A stretch of 64,000 nt of DNA from Aquipluma nitroreducens (GCF_009689585.1 NZ_AP018694.1:1054001-1118000), one strand, 5' to 3'. Counted from the stretch's first letter, positions 1-8,903 are shown. Notes: generated by a model not told the origin, from the letters alone. Numbers and translations are program-made.

Positions 1-610
1 AATCGTAAATGCGGTAAGTTATATCCGAAGTTTGCTGAATTTCAGCCAATAAAATCCCTTTGCCAATGGCATGAACACGTCCAGCAGGTATAAAAAAAAC
101 GTCACCAGCGGTAACTTCCTCGAAATTCAGAATATCAGTCAATTCAACTTTTTCTAATTTTTCAAGGTATTTTTCCTGATCAACCTGTTGGTTAAAACCA
201 GACTGAAGCTTAGAGCCTTTATCGGCCTGCATCACATACCACATCTCGGTTTTACCGTATGAATTGTGTCGCTCCGCCGCCATTTCATCATCAGGATGAA
301 CCTGAATGGATAGATCGTCGTTAGCATCAATAAATTTAATCAGAAGTGGAAACTCATGGCCAAAAGTTTCAAAAATCTGATCACCAACCAAATCGCCCAT
401 ATAAACTTCAATGAGTTCTTCTAAACTGTTTCCGGCCAAATAGCCATTCGAAACAACAGAAATATTGCCAGACACTCCTGAAAGTTCCCAGCTTTCGCCA
501 CAATTAGGCAAATCACCAAAATTCTTGTTCAGTAACGTTTTAATCTTATTTCCACCCCAGATTTTATCTTTATAAATGGGGGTAAATTTCAGGGGATATA
601 ATCCTTCCAT
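1..610 (-). CDS. manA: Mannose-6-phosphate isomerase, class I (3' part outside window)
   Basis: Type I phosphomannose isomerase interconverting fructose-6-P and mannose-6-P for mannose use and GDP-sugar synthesis in the cytoplasm. The first about 203 residues are present, from an ATG at 610 to the window edge. Visible are an early KIWGG motif, the zinc-site signature QVHPDD, KTEMWYV and GRVHAIG, which supply the expected His and Glu metal ligands. Short Bacillus-type members are about 320 residues, so roughly one third is missing beyond base 1. It lies downstream of the Dabb gene on the same strand. The reading frame is open over the whole visible stretch. Confidence 0.9.
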   Translation of the reverse strand, partial: MEGLYPLKFTPIYKDKIWGGNKIKTLLNKNFGDLPNCGESWELSGVSGNISVVSNGYLAGNSLEELIEVYMGDLVGDQIFETFGHEFPLLIKFIDANDDLSIQVHPDDEMAAERHNSYGKTEMWYVMQADKGSKLQSGFNQQVDQEKYLEKLEKVELTDILNFEEVTAGDVFFIPAGRVHAIGKGILLAEIQQTSDITYRIYD

Positions 611-664
611 GCGTTAAGGAATAATTAAATTTGAAAATCAGGAATTTAAAAATGATGAATCCGT

Positions 665-967
665 TTAGAATTCGAAATCAACTGCAGCTCTTTCAACAGC
701 ATGTTGACCGATTAGTTCACCAACTTTGAGGTGTTCAGGATGTATGCGATAGGCATCAAGTTGCTCAACTGTTTCGAAATGAGAAATCAGGCAAATATCG
801 TATGATTTAGATGCCAATTCGTAATTAACGCCAATTTCAATGTGTTTCAATTCATTAATCTTACCTGAAAGACTGAGTAAAGCATCTTCAATTGAACTGA
901 TCACATTCTGTTTTTCGCTTTCAGAATCGTATTTTTTCAGTTTAAACAACACAACGTGATTAATCAT
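665..967 (-). CDS. Dabb family (stress-responsive alpha/beta barrel) protein
   Basis: A 100-residue single-domain protein. It starts MINHVVLFKLK and contains the HFETVEQLDAYRIHPEH segment typical of dimeric ferredoxin-like alpha/beta barrel (Dabb) proteins. These are small cytoplasmic proteins of mostly unknown reaction; some relatives are monooxygenases or cyclases. No signal peptide. The gene is co-directional with manA, 54 bases upstream of it, so co-transcription is possible. The molecular function cannot be read from sequence. Confidence 0.8.
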   Translation of the reverse strand: MINHVVLFKLKKYDSESEKQNVISSIEDALLSLSGKINELKHIEIGVNYELASKSYDICLISHFETVEQLDAYRIHPEHLKVGELIGQHAVERAAVDFEF

Positions 968-1042
968 AACAAGCTATTTTTTTTTATTTTGTAGTGCGAA
1001 GTTAACATTTTCTGTCCTCTGTTCCACAACGTACGATTTTGC

Positions 1043-1074
1043 TTGCTGAAAAGCGGTACTCTTCATTATCTTTG
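1043..1074 (+). promoter_or_regulatory. Bacteroidota-type promoter for udk
   Basis: TTG at 1043-1045 lies 21 bases from TATCTTTG at 1067-1074. This matches the Bacteroidota primary-sigma pattern of a -33 TTTG and a -7 TAnnTTTG box spaced 19-21 bases. The predicted start of transcription is a few bases downstream, leaving a leader of about 10-15 bases before the udk ATG at 1091. Confidence 0.55.
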
Positions 1075-1090
1075 AAAAAAATATATTTCT

Positions 1091-1699
1091 ATGTTAGTAA
1101 TTGGTATTGCCGGTGGAACCGGTTCCGGAAAAACGACAGTTGTAAAAAAAATTATAGAGAATCTGCCCGCTGGCGAAGTTGCTGTTATATCGCAGGATTC
1201 GTACTACAAAGACAATAGTCATTTACCACTCGAAGAAAGGCAAAAAATCAATTTCGACCACCCGGCATCCATCGAATTTGAACTTTTAGTTGAACATATT
1301 ATTAAACTGAAAGCCGGACAGTCGGTTCAGGAACCGATATATTCGTACCTCTCGTGCACCCGATCGGATGAAACCCGTGAAATTCAGCCGAAATCAGTTG
1401 TGATTATTGAAGGAATCCTGGTGCTTTTCCCAGCTATTTTGCGCGAACAAATGGGTATCAAGGTGTTTGTCGATTGCGACTCGGACGTTCGATTATCGCG
1501 TGTAATTCAGCGCGACATTATTGAACGCGGACGCGACGTGCAAATGGTATTAGACCGATATGCAAAAACGGTACGACCAAGTCATATCCAGTTTATTGAA
1601 CCCACCAAGCAATTTGCTGACATTATTGTGCCTGAAGGCGGCAATAACCTGGTGGCAATTAATATCTTAACCAATTACATCCAACAAAATCTAAAATAA
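1091..1699 (+). CDS. udk: Uridine kinase
   Basis: Phosphorylates uridine and cytidine with ATP or GTP in pyrimidine salvage. The 202-residue protein has the P-loop GIAGGTGSGKTT at residues 5-16, then QDSYYKD and FDHPASIEF, and IIERGRDV in the lid region. All are standard for the udk family, whose members are about 205-215 residues. It has a recognisable promoter directly upstream. The next gene starts one base after its stop codon, so the two are likely co-transcribed. Confidence 0.93.
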   Translation: MLVIGIAGGTGSGKTTVVKKIIENLPAGEVAVISQDSYYKDNSHLPLEERQKINFDHPASIEFELLVEHIIKLKAGQSVQEPIYSYLSCTRSDETREIQPKSVVIIEGILVLFPAILREQMGIKVFVDCDSDVRLSRVIQRDIIERGRDVQMVLDRYAKTVRPSHIQFIEPTKQFADIIVPEGGNNLVAINILTNYIQQNLK

Positions 1700-1700
1700 C

Positions 1701-2423
1701 ATGCTCGAAGCGATTTCTTCCGAGGATATTCTGTTCATCGACATTGAAACAGTACCGCAAAAAGCTGATTTTACTGAACTTCCTGAGCATTTTCAAAAGC
1801 TTTGGGATAAGAAATCTGTCTATTTCAGAGATGAAACTCAGGCTGCGTCTGATGTTTATGAAAGGGCTGGAATTTATGCTGAATTTGGCAGAATTATTTG
1901 CATTTCGGCGGGTGTAATTATTCAGAAAAATGGAGAGCGCTTTTATCGGGTGAAGTCGTTTCATGACACTGACGAAAAAAAACTATTGCTGGCGTTTAAC
2001 GATATGCTCGAGAAATTCACATCAAATCCCGGGAAAAAACTTTGCGCCCACAACGGGATTGAGTTCGACTATCCTTACATTGCCCGCCGGACTTTAATCA
2101 ACGGACTTCGTCTGCCACGGATTTTAGACATTTCAGGAGCCAAACCCTGGGAAATAAAGGACCGATTGCTGGACACGCTGCAAATGTGGAAATTTGGCGA
2201 CTATAAAAACTACACTTCTCTTGATTTGCTTTGCGCTGTTTTCGATATTCCGACCCCCAAAGATGATATTGATGGCAGCCAGGTAGCCCAGACATATTAT
2301 CAGGAAGGTGACCTCGACCGTATTATTCGTTATTGCGAAAAAGACACTCTGGCTTTGGCAAATCTGATACTGAGATATAAAGGAGAATCAATCATATCTA
2401 TTGATAACCTGCTTGTTGTTTAA
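1701..2423 (+). CDS. Predicted 3'-5' exonuclease, PolB-exonuclease-like
   Basis: A 240-residue DEDD-family nuclease resembling the exonuclease domain of family B DNA polymerases (DNA_pol_B_exo2 type). Exo I is DIETVP near residue 14, Exo II is HNGIEFDYPYI near residue 114, and Exo III is RYCEKD near residue 212. No polymerase domain is attached. The acidic metal ligands are all present, so it should be active on DNA or RNA 3' ends. It follows udk after one base, a coupling seen in sequence but with no obvious biochemical link. Confidence 0.82.
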   Translation: MLEAISSEDILFIDIETVPQKADFTELPEHFQKLWDKKSVYFRDETQAASDVYERAGIYAEFGRIICISAGVIIQKNGERFYRVKSFHDTDEKKLLLAFNDMLEKFTSNPGKKLCAHNGIEFDYPYIARRTLINGLRLPRILDISGAKPWEIKDRLLDTLQMWKFGDYKNYTSLDLLCAVFDIPTPKDDIDGSQVAQTYYQEGDLDRIIRYCEKDTLALANLILRYKGESIISIDNLLVV

Positions 2424-2521
2424 GAAACGTTTAACAAAGACTTGTAAAAGTGAATCAAAAGGAAGCTTCCTGTGTGATTTACAATTAAAAATAAACATAT
2501 TTGCACATCACAAACCTTGCG

Positions 2522-4555
2522 ATGAAAAAGCTTTTTTTACTCGTCGTTTTATTTTTAATTGTTAATCTGGTTGTTTCATCACAATCAAAAGTTGACAGCT
2601 TATTGCAGCTATGTAATAAAGCAACAGAAAAAGAGAAAACAGAATTATTTCTTGAGCTTTCATTCAATACCAGATCCGATTCAGCAAAAAGCAATCAATA
2701 TAGCCGCATGGCCAATCAACTGGCTGTTCAAAACAAGCAAATTCCGGAACAGGCCAAATCATTCAATTATTTAGGTGAAACTACCTATTACAAAAGGAAC
2801 TACGCTGAAGCTATTACTTATTATCAAAAGGCAATTCCTTTATATGAACAAATTAAAGACTCATCTAATATTTATGATTGCCAAAACTCGATTGGCTTAT
2901 GCTACCATTACATGTTTCAAGGCGAAAAAGCAATAGCCCGATTTATAACTGCATTAAAGTATTGCGAAAAAGATCCTGAGCGAACGGCAAATTTATACTC
3001 AAACATTGGGATGGTTCACTCAAGAATGAACAACTATAAAGACGCCATTGATAATTACCGAAAGTCATTACGAATAAACTTATCTATCCATGATACAGCA
3101 AGCATTGCCGTTAATTACAACGGACTAGGTGATACATTTTCTTGGTCCTACATGCCAGATTCTGCTCTTGTGAACTTCCTCAAATCTTATTACTACTTCA
3201 AAAAAATCAAAGCGGTCGACCGTCAGGCAATTGTTGTATCTAATCTAGCTTCTGTTTATACAAATTATCCCGACAGCCTGAATAAAGCTCTCGATTATTT
3301 CAATCAAGCCTGGGATAGTTTTCAGAAATTAGGTTGGAATCATTACGAAGCTGACATCAGGCAAGGAATAGCTTCAATTTATAACAAACAGGGAAAATAT
3401 AAAGAAGCTATTGTTGCATACAATGAAAGTCTGCGATTAACTGACCAATTCAACCGAGGTTTTTCACTAAAGAAAGTAAATTACGAAGGTTTGGCTGGTG
3501 TGTATGAAAAAATGGGGGATTATAAAAAGGCGTTTCAAAACTATGTTTTATATACCCAGTACAACGACAGCATGGTTCAGAAGGAAAAATACGAACAGAT
3601 CATTAGCCTTGAAAAACAGTACGAAACAGAGAAGAAGCAAAATGAAATCATCAGGCTACAATCGAGGCAAGAGCTAATGGATGTGCAACTACAGAAAAAC
3701 AAGCAATTAAAGATATTAGGATTTGTTACAGCAAGTTTACTGCTCATTTTCGTATTTTTTGTTCTTATCCGATACTTCGACAAAATTAAGCTGAACCAAT
3801 TGCTTGAAGACAAAAACAAAAAGATCGAACAGAGCGAGAGTGAACTTAGAGTTTTAAATGCGGCGAAGAACAAGTTTTTCTCTATAATAGCCCACGATTT
3901 AAAAAATCCATTTCATACGGTAATGGGGTATTCTTACCTTCTTAGCAAAGATTATGAACGGTTTACTGAAGAAGAACGACGAAAATTTGCATCCGATATT
4001 CACCATTCGACCAACAACATTTTTAGGTTACTGCAAAACCTGCTCGAATGGTCGAGATCGCAAACCGGAAGATTAATGTATAATCCGCGGGAAATTGAAT
4101 TAAAACGGATCATTGACAATTCGGTGAGTGTATTGCGTTCGTTGGCTGACCAGAAAAATATAGTTGTTAAATTTGACTACGACGAAGCTCTGAACCTGTT
4201 TGCAGACCCGCAGATGATCGAAACGGTATTGAGAAACCTGGTCAACAATGCCATCAAATTTACCCCAGAAGATGGAACGATTGAAATAACTGCCCATCAA
4301 ATCGATGATCACATCAGCATTTGTGTTAAAGACTCCGGAGTGGGTATTTCTGAAGAAGACGCACGGAATCTGTTCCAGATTGCTTCGACAGTAAAACGCA
4401 AAGGAACCAACAACGAAGACGGCTCTGGTCTCGGATTGATCTTGTGTAAAGAATTTGTGGATAAGAACAACGGAACGATTTGGGTAAACAGTTCTCTTGG
4501 CGAAGGAAGCTCATTCTTTTTCACTGTTCCGGCCAGGATGGAAAAAAGTCAATAG
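2522..4555 (+). CDS. TPR-containing sensor histidine kinase (orphan)
   Basis: A 677-residue membrane kinase. It has an N-terminal signal peptide (MKKLFLLVVLFLIVNLVVSS) and TPR-like repeats over about residues 50-350. A coiled coil leads to a membrane helix near 390-412, followed by a HisKA domain with phosphoacceptor His in SIIAHDLKNPFH. The HATPase domain shows NLVNNAIKFTP (N box), DSGVGIS (G1) and GSGLGL (G2). The ATG at 2522 is preferred over a TTG at 2501 because it gives a clean signal peptide and because the TTG lies in a CATATTTG -7-like box. No response regulator is adjacent, so the partner is unknown. A strong terminator follows. Confidence 0.88.
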   Translation: MKKLFLLVVLFLIVNLVVSSQSKVDSLLQLCNKATEKEKTELFLELSFNTRSDSAKSNQYSRMANQLAVQNKQIPEQAKSFNYLGETTYYKRNYAEAITYYQKAIPLYEQIKDSSNIYDCQNSIGLCYHYMFQGEKAIARFITALKYCEKDPERTANLYSNIGMVHSRMNNYKDAIDNYRKSLRINLSIHDTASIAVNYNGLGDTFSWSYMPDSALVNFLKSYYYFKKIKAVDRQAIVVSNLASVYTNYPDSLNKALDYFNQAWDSFQKLGWNHYEADIRQGIASIYNKQGKYKEAIVAYNESLRLTDQFNRGFSLKKVNYEGLAGVYEKMGDYKKAFQNYVLYTQYNDSMVQKEKYEQIISLEKQYETEKKQNEIIRLQSRQELMDVQLQKNKQLKILGFVTASLLLIFVFFVLIRYFDKIKLNQLLEDKNKKIEQSESELRVLNAAKNKFFSIIAHDLKNPFHTVMGYSYLLSKDYERFTEEERRKFASDIHHSTNNIFRLLQNLLEWSRSQTGRLMYNPREIELKRIIDNSVSVLRSLADQKNIVVKFDYDEALNLFADPQMIETVLRNLVNNAIKFTPEDGTIEITAHQIDDHISICVKDSGVGISEEDARNLFQIASTVKRKGTNNEDGSGLGLILCKEFVDKNNGTIWVNSSLGEGSSFFFTVPARMEKSQ

Positions 4556-4622
4556 TCATTTGAAAAAGATTTGAGGAGTAATGGCTGGCTGAATTCAGGC
4601 ACTTTTCACATAACTAACCGAA

Positions 4623-4674
4623 AAAAAGTCATTGGTCACCCGAAAAACAATTTTCTAATGACCAATGACTTTTT
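4623..4674. terminator. Bidirectional terminator between convergent genes
   Basis: A perfect 16-base inverted repeat, AAAAAGTCATTGGTCA (4623-4638) and its complement (4659-4674), with A and T runs on the outer sides. It sits between the histidine kinase and the convergent DJ-1 gene and would work on both strands. Confidence 0.88.
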
Positions 4675-4680
4675 CTTCTT

Positions 4681-5229
4681 CTAAACAAGCATCTGTCTGG
4701 CAAGCAATTCTGCTTTTTCTGCCGATACTGTTTTCTCAACTATTTTCAGGGCAAATAGAATAGCCACACCAGGTCCTCTTCCGGTAATAATGTTTCCAGA
4801 TTCAACAACTGGAATTTTAAGCACTTCAGCATCTTTTAAATAACCTTCAAATCCAGGATAACAAACAGCCTTCTCCCCTTCCAGAATACCTAAATTCCCA
4901 AAAACAAGAGGAGCAGCACAAATTGCCGCAAGCTGTTTCTTTTCAGCAACAAAATTCATGATTTGATGCTTTAGTCCGGTATGAGCATCTAAATTTGCGG
5001 CCCCGGGCATTCCTCCGGGTAATACAATCATATAAATTTTGTCGTAATTCACTTTTTCAAATAGAGTATCGGCTATCACAACAATTTGGTGAGCCCCCAA
5101 CACTTCGATTTTCCCGGTAACCGAAACAACAAGAACATCTAGGTCAGCTCTGCGAAGGACATCAATAATACTGACAGCCTCAATTTCTTCAAACCCATCA
5201 GCCAAATGAACTGCAATTTTTCTCTTCAT
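4681..5229 (-). CDS. DJ-1/PfpI family protein
   Basis: A 182-residue cytoplasmic protein of the DJ-1/ThiJ/YajL branch. It begins KIAVHLADGFEEIEA, with the conserved Glu of the active site. The nucleophile elbow Cys is in AAICAAPLVFG near residue 106. Family members act as glyoxalases, deglycases or redox chaperones; the exact activity is not decided by sequence. The ATG at 5229 is chosen because the family starts directly with the first beta strand. An upstream in-frame ATG at 5250 would add seven unconserved residues. Confidence 0.88.
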   Translation of the reverse strand: MKRKIAVHLADGFEEIEAVSIIDVLRRADLDVLVVSVTGKIEVLGAHQIVVIADTLFEKVNYDKIYMIVLPGGMPGAANLDAHTGLKHQIMNFVAEKKQLAAICAAPLVFGNLGILEGEKAVCYPGFEGYLKDAEVLKIPVVESGNIITGRGPGVAILFALKIVEKTVSAEKAELLARQMLV

Positions 5230-5266
5230 GGTATTCAGATTTTCTCTCAAAATTAAAGCAATTTAA

Positions 5267-5303
5267 AGCAAAAAAAAAGTGATCTGCTAACTTCAGATCA
5301 CTT
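5267..5303 (-). terminator. Terminator of the sigma-factor gene
   Basis: On the minus strand, AAGTGATCTG and CAGATCACTT form a 10-bp stem with a 7-base loop (5277-5303), followed by a run of eight or more T. It lies just after the ECF sigma-factor gene and before the DJ-1 gene. Confidence 0.85.
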
Positions 5304-5351
5304 AAACCATTATAACCACTTATAACTATTTTACGAACAACAAACTATAAA

Positions 5352-5858
5352 TTAAGAAGCGTAATCTTTTAACGACTTTTCCAATTTTTTCCGGGTAAAG
5401 AAAATGCGACTTTTAACAGTACCTAGAGGCAAATTAAGATCCTCAGCTATTTCCTTGTATTTAAACCCATCTAAAAACATATTGAACGGAACCTTATATT
5501 CATCCTCCAATGCATTGATACATTTGATAATTTCTTTAGAGCTATAAATTGATTCAGGGGATGGATAGCTTTTATCTTTTTGAAACTTCAAATGAAAATC
5601 ATTATTTGCACCATCAAACGTATTTTTTGTTTTTACATTTCGACGATAGTTGTTAATGAATGTATTTTTCATAATCGTGTAAATCCACGCTTTGAAATTT
5701 GTATTTTGGGTAAATTTATCCCTGTATGTTAGCGCCTTCAGAAAAGTTTCCTGAAGCAAATCCTGAGCTTTTTCCTGATCTGAAGTCAGACTCAATGCAT
5801 AATACAACAACTTGTCCTGTAATCCTAAAAGTGCGGTGTTAAATTGAAGCTGTGTCAT
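5352..5858 (-). CDS. ECF-type RNA polymerase sigma factor
   Basis: A 168-residue sigma-70 family factor with only regions 2 and 4. Region 2 includes SDQEKAQDLLQETFLKAL (about residues 26-43) and NFKAWIYTIMKNTFINNYRR. Region 4 contains YKEIAEDLNLPLGTVKSRIF, the DNA-binding helix-turn-helix. There is no adjacent anti-sigma gene. This resembles stand-alone Bacteroidota ECF factors that control envelope or general stress regulons. A TATATTTG box lies 32 bases upstream of the start codon. The regulon cannot be inferred from the window. Confidence 0.9.
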   Translation of the reverse strand: MTQLQFNTALLGLQDKLLYYALSLTSDQEKAQDLLQETFLKALTYRDKFTQNTNFKAWIYTIMKNTFINNYRRNVKTKNTFDGANNDFHLKFQKDKSYPSPESIYSSKEIIKCINALEDEYKVPFNMFLDGFKYKEIAEDLNLPLGTVKSRIFFTRKKLEKSLKDYAS

Positions 5859-5889
5859 GGCGTTCGTTTTTTAATTGTTAATGTTAGGA

Positions 5890-5897
5890 CAAATATA
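5890..5897 (-). promoter_or_regulatory. -7 box for the ECF sigma-factor gene
   Basis: TATATTTG on the minus strand, 32 bases upstream of the sigma-factor start, is an exact TAnnTTTG match. No -33 TTTG is seen at the usual 19-21 base spacing; the nearest TTTG is 14 bases away. The call therefore rests on one element. Confidence 0.35.
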
Positions 5898-6158
5898 TAG
5901 ATTCAAAATTTCAAATAAAGGATTTTAAAGTCTTTTATTCTTCGATATTTTTTATTGCTTATAAAGAATATTTATATCGGTATGATTAAACAACCAACTT
6001 TGTTCTCTACGAGTATTTACATAATTTTGTTTTCAAATTACAACATGTTATTAAACAAACATTTCGTCGCAGAAACAAATTTGAAATAACAAGTTATTTT
6101 CTTATATTACAAAAGCGCTCGAGAGATATTCGTGTTGTTTAATACTTAATGACTGAAA

Positions 6159-6210
6159 GTCATTCCAAACGTCCGACTGAGCTCACGTCGAAGACCAATT
6201 TCTGAATCTA
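6159..6210. repeat. Intergenic palindromic repeat, family A, copy 1
   Basis: About 50 bases sharing the 20-mer CGACTGAGCTCACGTCGAAG (6174-6193) and flanking similarity with 21956-22005. The core is an inverted repeat, CGAC...GTCG, around GAGCTC. It resembles short palindromic intergenic elements widespread in Bacteroidota genomes. Confidence 0.65.
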
Positions 6211-6338
6211 CTGATATTAAACGTTAAGCTGAAATACATTCAGCATAACGATGAATATTTGAAGCTAAACACAACACCAATTCCTCATTCTAAATAATTA
6301 TTACTTTAGCCGGCTCAAATTTTTCACTAATTATTAAA

Positions 6339-8369
6339 ATGAAAAGAACAATCAGATCTGTTAACAGGGCTGAAATGTTCACATTCAAACGTTGGGGACG
6401 AAAAGCGTATTCGTTGTTCAGTGTTATGAAAAAGCCAGTCCGCATTGGTGTACTTCTGGCTGTTTATACCACTGTTACAGAACCCGAATTTACCTTTGCC
6501 CAAACCGACAGTTCGAAAGTGAGCATGGAGTATAACCTTGACGAAGTTGAGGTTTCTGCCCAAAGAGCACCTGTTGTTTTCTCGCAGGTGGCACGGATTG
6601 TATCCGTGATCGGAAGAGAAGAAATTGAGGCGGCTCCCGTCCAAAGTATTCAGGAACTGCTCGAATACGCGCTGAGTGTTGATGTCCGACAGCGCGGTGT
6701 TCATGGAGTTCAGGCCGACATTTCGGTCAGAGGAGGTTCGTTCGACCAAACCCTTATCCTTTTAAATGGCGTCAACATTTCAGACCCCCAGACAGGCCAT
6801 CATGCCCTCGACCTTCCGGTCAGTTTAAAAAACATCCAGCGTATTGAAATTCTTGAAGGCTCGGCAGCCCGTGTTTTTGGCCCCAATGCATTTTCGGGAG
6901 TTATTAATATTATTACCAATTCAGAGGGTCACACTAATCTAAAAGCAGATGTATCTGTTGGTCAACACAAACTGGCCGATATTAACCTTTCCGGAAATCT
7001 CAGTACCGGCAACTGGAATCAATTTATTGCATTCAACCACATGTCTTCCGACGGGTACATCGACAACACCGATTTTAAAACATGGAATGCCTTTTACCAA
7101 GCCAAGCTGAATACCAAACCCGGCACGCTTGATTTTCAAATTGGACACACCGACAAAGACTTTGGGGCAAACAGCTTTTACACTGCAACTTACCCCAATC
7201 AGTTTGAAGCGACCAAAACAACTTTTGCTTCGGTAAAATTTGAAACTGGCACGAAAATTCATCTCATTCCGTCAGTTTATTGGCGTCGGCATCAGGATCG
7301 GTTTGAGTTGTTCCGGGATAATCCCGCTACCTGGTATGCGGGACACAATTACCACTTGACCGATGTTTTCGGTAGTAATCTAAATGCCTGGTTTAATTCA
7401 CAATTGGGTAAAACTGCTTTCGGAGCCGAAATCAGGACAGAAAATGTTTGGAGTAATGTTTTGGGTAAGCCATTGACGACTCCAATTGCAGTTCCAGGAG
7501 AATCAGATCAGTTTTTTACCAAGTCCTATTCCCGGACAACCATCTCCTATTTTGCCGAACACTCCGTCTATCTCGAAGATTTTTCCATTTCTGCCGGTGC
7601 AATGACAAACTGGATTTCGGATCTCGGTTTTGGCTGGAATATTTATCCCGGAATTGATGCTTCCTATTCATTGACCAATCATTTCAAAATATATGGATCG
7701 GCCAATTCAACGCTACGGATGCCAACGTTTACCGATTTATTCTACAATGGGCCAACCAACATTGGCAATCCCGATCTTAAACCAGAAAAATCAGTAACCT
7801 ATGAGGGTGGAATAAAGCTCACTTCTATCGGTTTTTCCGGACATGTTGATGTATATCACAGAAGAGGAAAGGATCTGATTGACTGGGTTCGCGAAAATGA
7901 AGCAGACAAGTGGCAAACAAAAAATCTGACCCGGATTAACTCCACCGGATTTGAACTTAGTGGAAATTTCTTTCCTGAAAAAATCTGGAAGGAAAGTATT
8001 TTCATTACCAAATTAGGACTTAATTATTCGTACAGCAAATTAGATAAAGGAGGAAACAACTTTTTCTCAAACTATGTGCTCGATAACCTGAAACATAAAC
8101 TTGATATTGAGATCAATCACAAAATCTGGAGCAAATTAAAAGGTTCATGGCGTTTCAGTTATCAGGATCGAAATGGCATACGAACCCAGTCCGAGTCCTA
8201 CGAACCATTCTGGTTGGTCAACCTGCGTGTCATGTGGAAAACTCCATCCACCGAAATATATGCAATGGCATCGAATCTTTTCGACACCAATTATTACGAT
8301 TTAGGAACTGTTGAGCAACCGGGACGATGGATTAGTTTCGGCATCAGCCATCAAATCAACTTTAAATAA
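6339..8369 (+). CDS. TonB-dependent outer-membrane receptor, BtuB-like, with extended N-terminus
   Basis: A 676-residue receptor. The plug domain spans about residues 70-185 (VRQRGVHGVQADISVRGGSF, TLILLNGVNISDPQTGHH, IEILEGSAARVFGPNAFSGV). A 22-strand barrel follows, ending in a C-terminal F-x-F-like strand (GISHQINFK). There is no carboxypeptidase-like N-terminal domain and no SusD partner, which points to a small-ligand receptor of the BtuB type. The substrate is unknown. Before the hydrophobic signal (about residues 34-54, ending FAQ) lies a basic extension with FKRWGRKAYSLFSVMKK. An internal ATG at 6426 would give a shorter signal peptide. A strong terminator follows. Confidence 0.87.
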   Translation: MKRTIRSVNRAEMFTFKRWGRKAYSLFSVMKKPVRIGVLLAVYTTVTEPEFTFAQTDSSKVSMEYNLDEVEVSAQRAPVVFSQVARIVSVIGREEIEAAPVQSIQELLEYALSVDVRQRGVHGVQADISVRGGSFDQTLILLNGVNISDPQTGHHALDLPVSLKNIQRIEILEGSAARVFGPNAFSGVINIITNSEGHTNLKADVSVGQHKLADINLSGNLSTGNWNQFIAFNHMSSDGYIDNTDFKTWNAFYQAKLNTKPGTLDFQIGHTDKDFGANSFYTATYPNQFEATKTTFASVKFETGTKIHLIPSVYWRRHQDRFELFRDNPATWYAGHNYHLTDVFGSNLNAWFNSQLGKTAFGAEIRTENVWSNVLGKPLTTPIAVPGESDQFFTKSYSRTTISYFAEHSVYLEDFSISAGAMTNWISDLGFGWNIYPGIDASYSLTNHFKIYGSANSTLRMPTFTDLFYNGPTNIGNPDLKPEKSVTYEGGIKLTSIGFSGHVDVYHRRGKDLIDWVRENEADKWQTKNLTRINSTGFELSGNFFPEKIWKESIFITKLGLNYSYSKLDKGGNNFFSNYVLDNLKHKLDIEINHKIWSKLKGSWRFSYQDRNGIRTQSESYEPFWLVNLRVMWKTPSTEIYAMASNLFDTNYYDLGTVEQPGRWISFGISHQINFK

Positions 8370-8374
8370 AACTG

Positions 8375-8403
8375 ACTCCCGGGAAATCCGGGAGTTGTTT
8401 TTT
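8375..8403 (+). terminator. Rho-independent terminator after the TonB receptor
   Basis: Stem ACTCCCGG/CCGGGAGT with loop GAAAT (8375-8395), then a T-rich tail (8396-8403). It lies 6 bases after the receptor stop codon. Confidence 0.85.
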
Positions 8404-8450
8404 CTTCCGGGAAAATATTAACTTCGCACACTGAAAAAACTTAAAAACGT

Positions 8451-8837
8451 ATGTTAAAAGGAATATTATCGATCAGTGGTCAACCCGGATTATTTAGATT
8501 GGTGACCGAAACAAAAAACAGTATTATTGTTGAATCTCTGCTAACCGGCAAACGAATTCCGGCTTATTCAACATCTAAAATCAGCACTCTTTCTGACATT
8601 TCCATCTTTACTGAAACGGGTGAGATTTTGCTGACAGAATTGTTTCTTCGAATTCAGAAGAGTGAAAAGACGATTTCACCAAAAGCATCAGCCAATGAGA
8701 TAAAAGCATTTTTTGGAGAAGTATTACCAGAATATGACAAAGATCGGGTTTATGTTTCGGACATGAAGAAGATCATACAGTGGTATCAACTACTAAGCGA
8801 TCAGAACCTGCTGACAGAAACGAAAGAAGAAGAATAA
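8451..8837 (+). CDS. DUF5606 family protein
   Basis: A 128-residue cytoplasmic protein recognised by its start MLKGILSISGQPGLFRLV and the segment TGKRIPAYSTSKISTLSDI. These match the Bacteroidota-restricted DUF5606 family. The C-terminus is acidic (TETKEEE). The function is unknown. It is flanked by terminators on both sides, so it is a single-gene transcript. TAACTTCG-like sequence upstream is only a weak -7 candidate. Confidence 0.78.
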   Translation: MLKGILSISGQPGLFRLVTETKNSIIVESLLTGKRIPAYSTSKISTLSDISIFTETGEILLTELFLRIQKSEKTISPKASANEIKAFFGEVLPEYDKDRVYVSDMKKIIQWYQLLSDQNLLTETKEEE

Positions 8838-8862
8838 ACGGAAGAAATAAAATCTGAAGAAT

Positions 8863-8903
8863 AAAACAAAGAAACCGCATCGAACATGCGGTTTCTTTGT
8901 TTT
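8863..8903. terminator. Bidirectional terminator
   Basis: An 18-bp perfect inverted repeat, AAAACAAAGAAACCGCAT (8863-8880) and its complement (8886-8903), with loop CGAAC. It separates the convergent DUF5606 and exonuclease genes. Confidence 0.9.

Larger units (their letters stand above)
5859..6338. other. AT-rich intergenic region between divergent genes
   Basis: 480 bases between the divergent sigma-factor and TonB-receptor genes. It holds the sigma-factor -7 box (5890-5897) and a 50-base intergenic repeat copy (6159-6210). No credible open reading frame or RNA gene is visible. I looked for cobalamin riboswitch signatures before the BtuB-like receptor and found none. Confidence 0.6.

Noticed and set aside
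5859-6338. Cobalamin riboswitch before the BtuB-like receptor
   Set aside because: No B12-box-like sequence or pairing could be seen.
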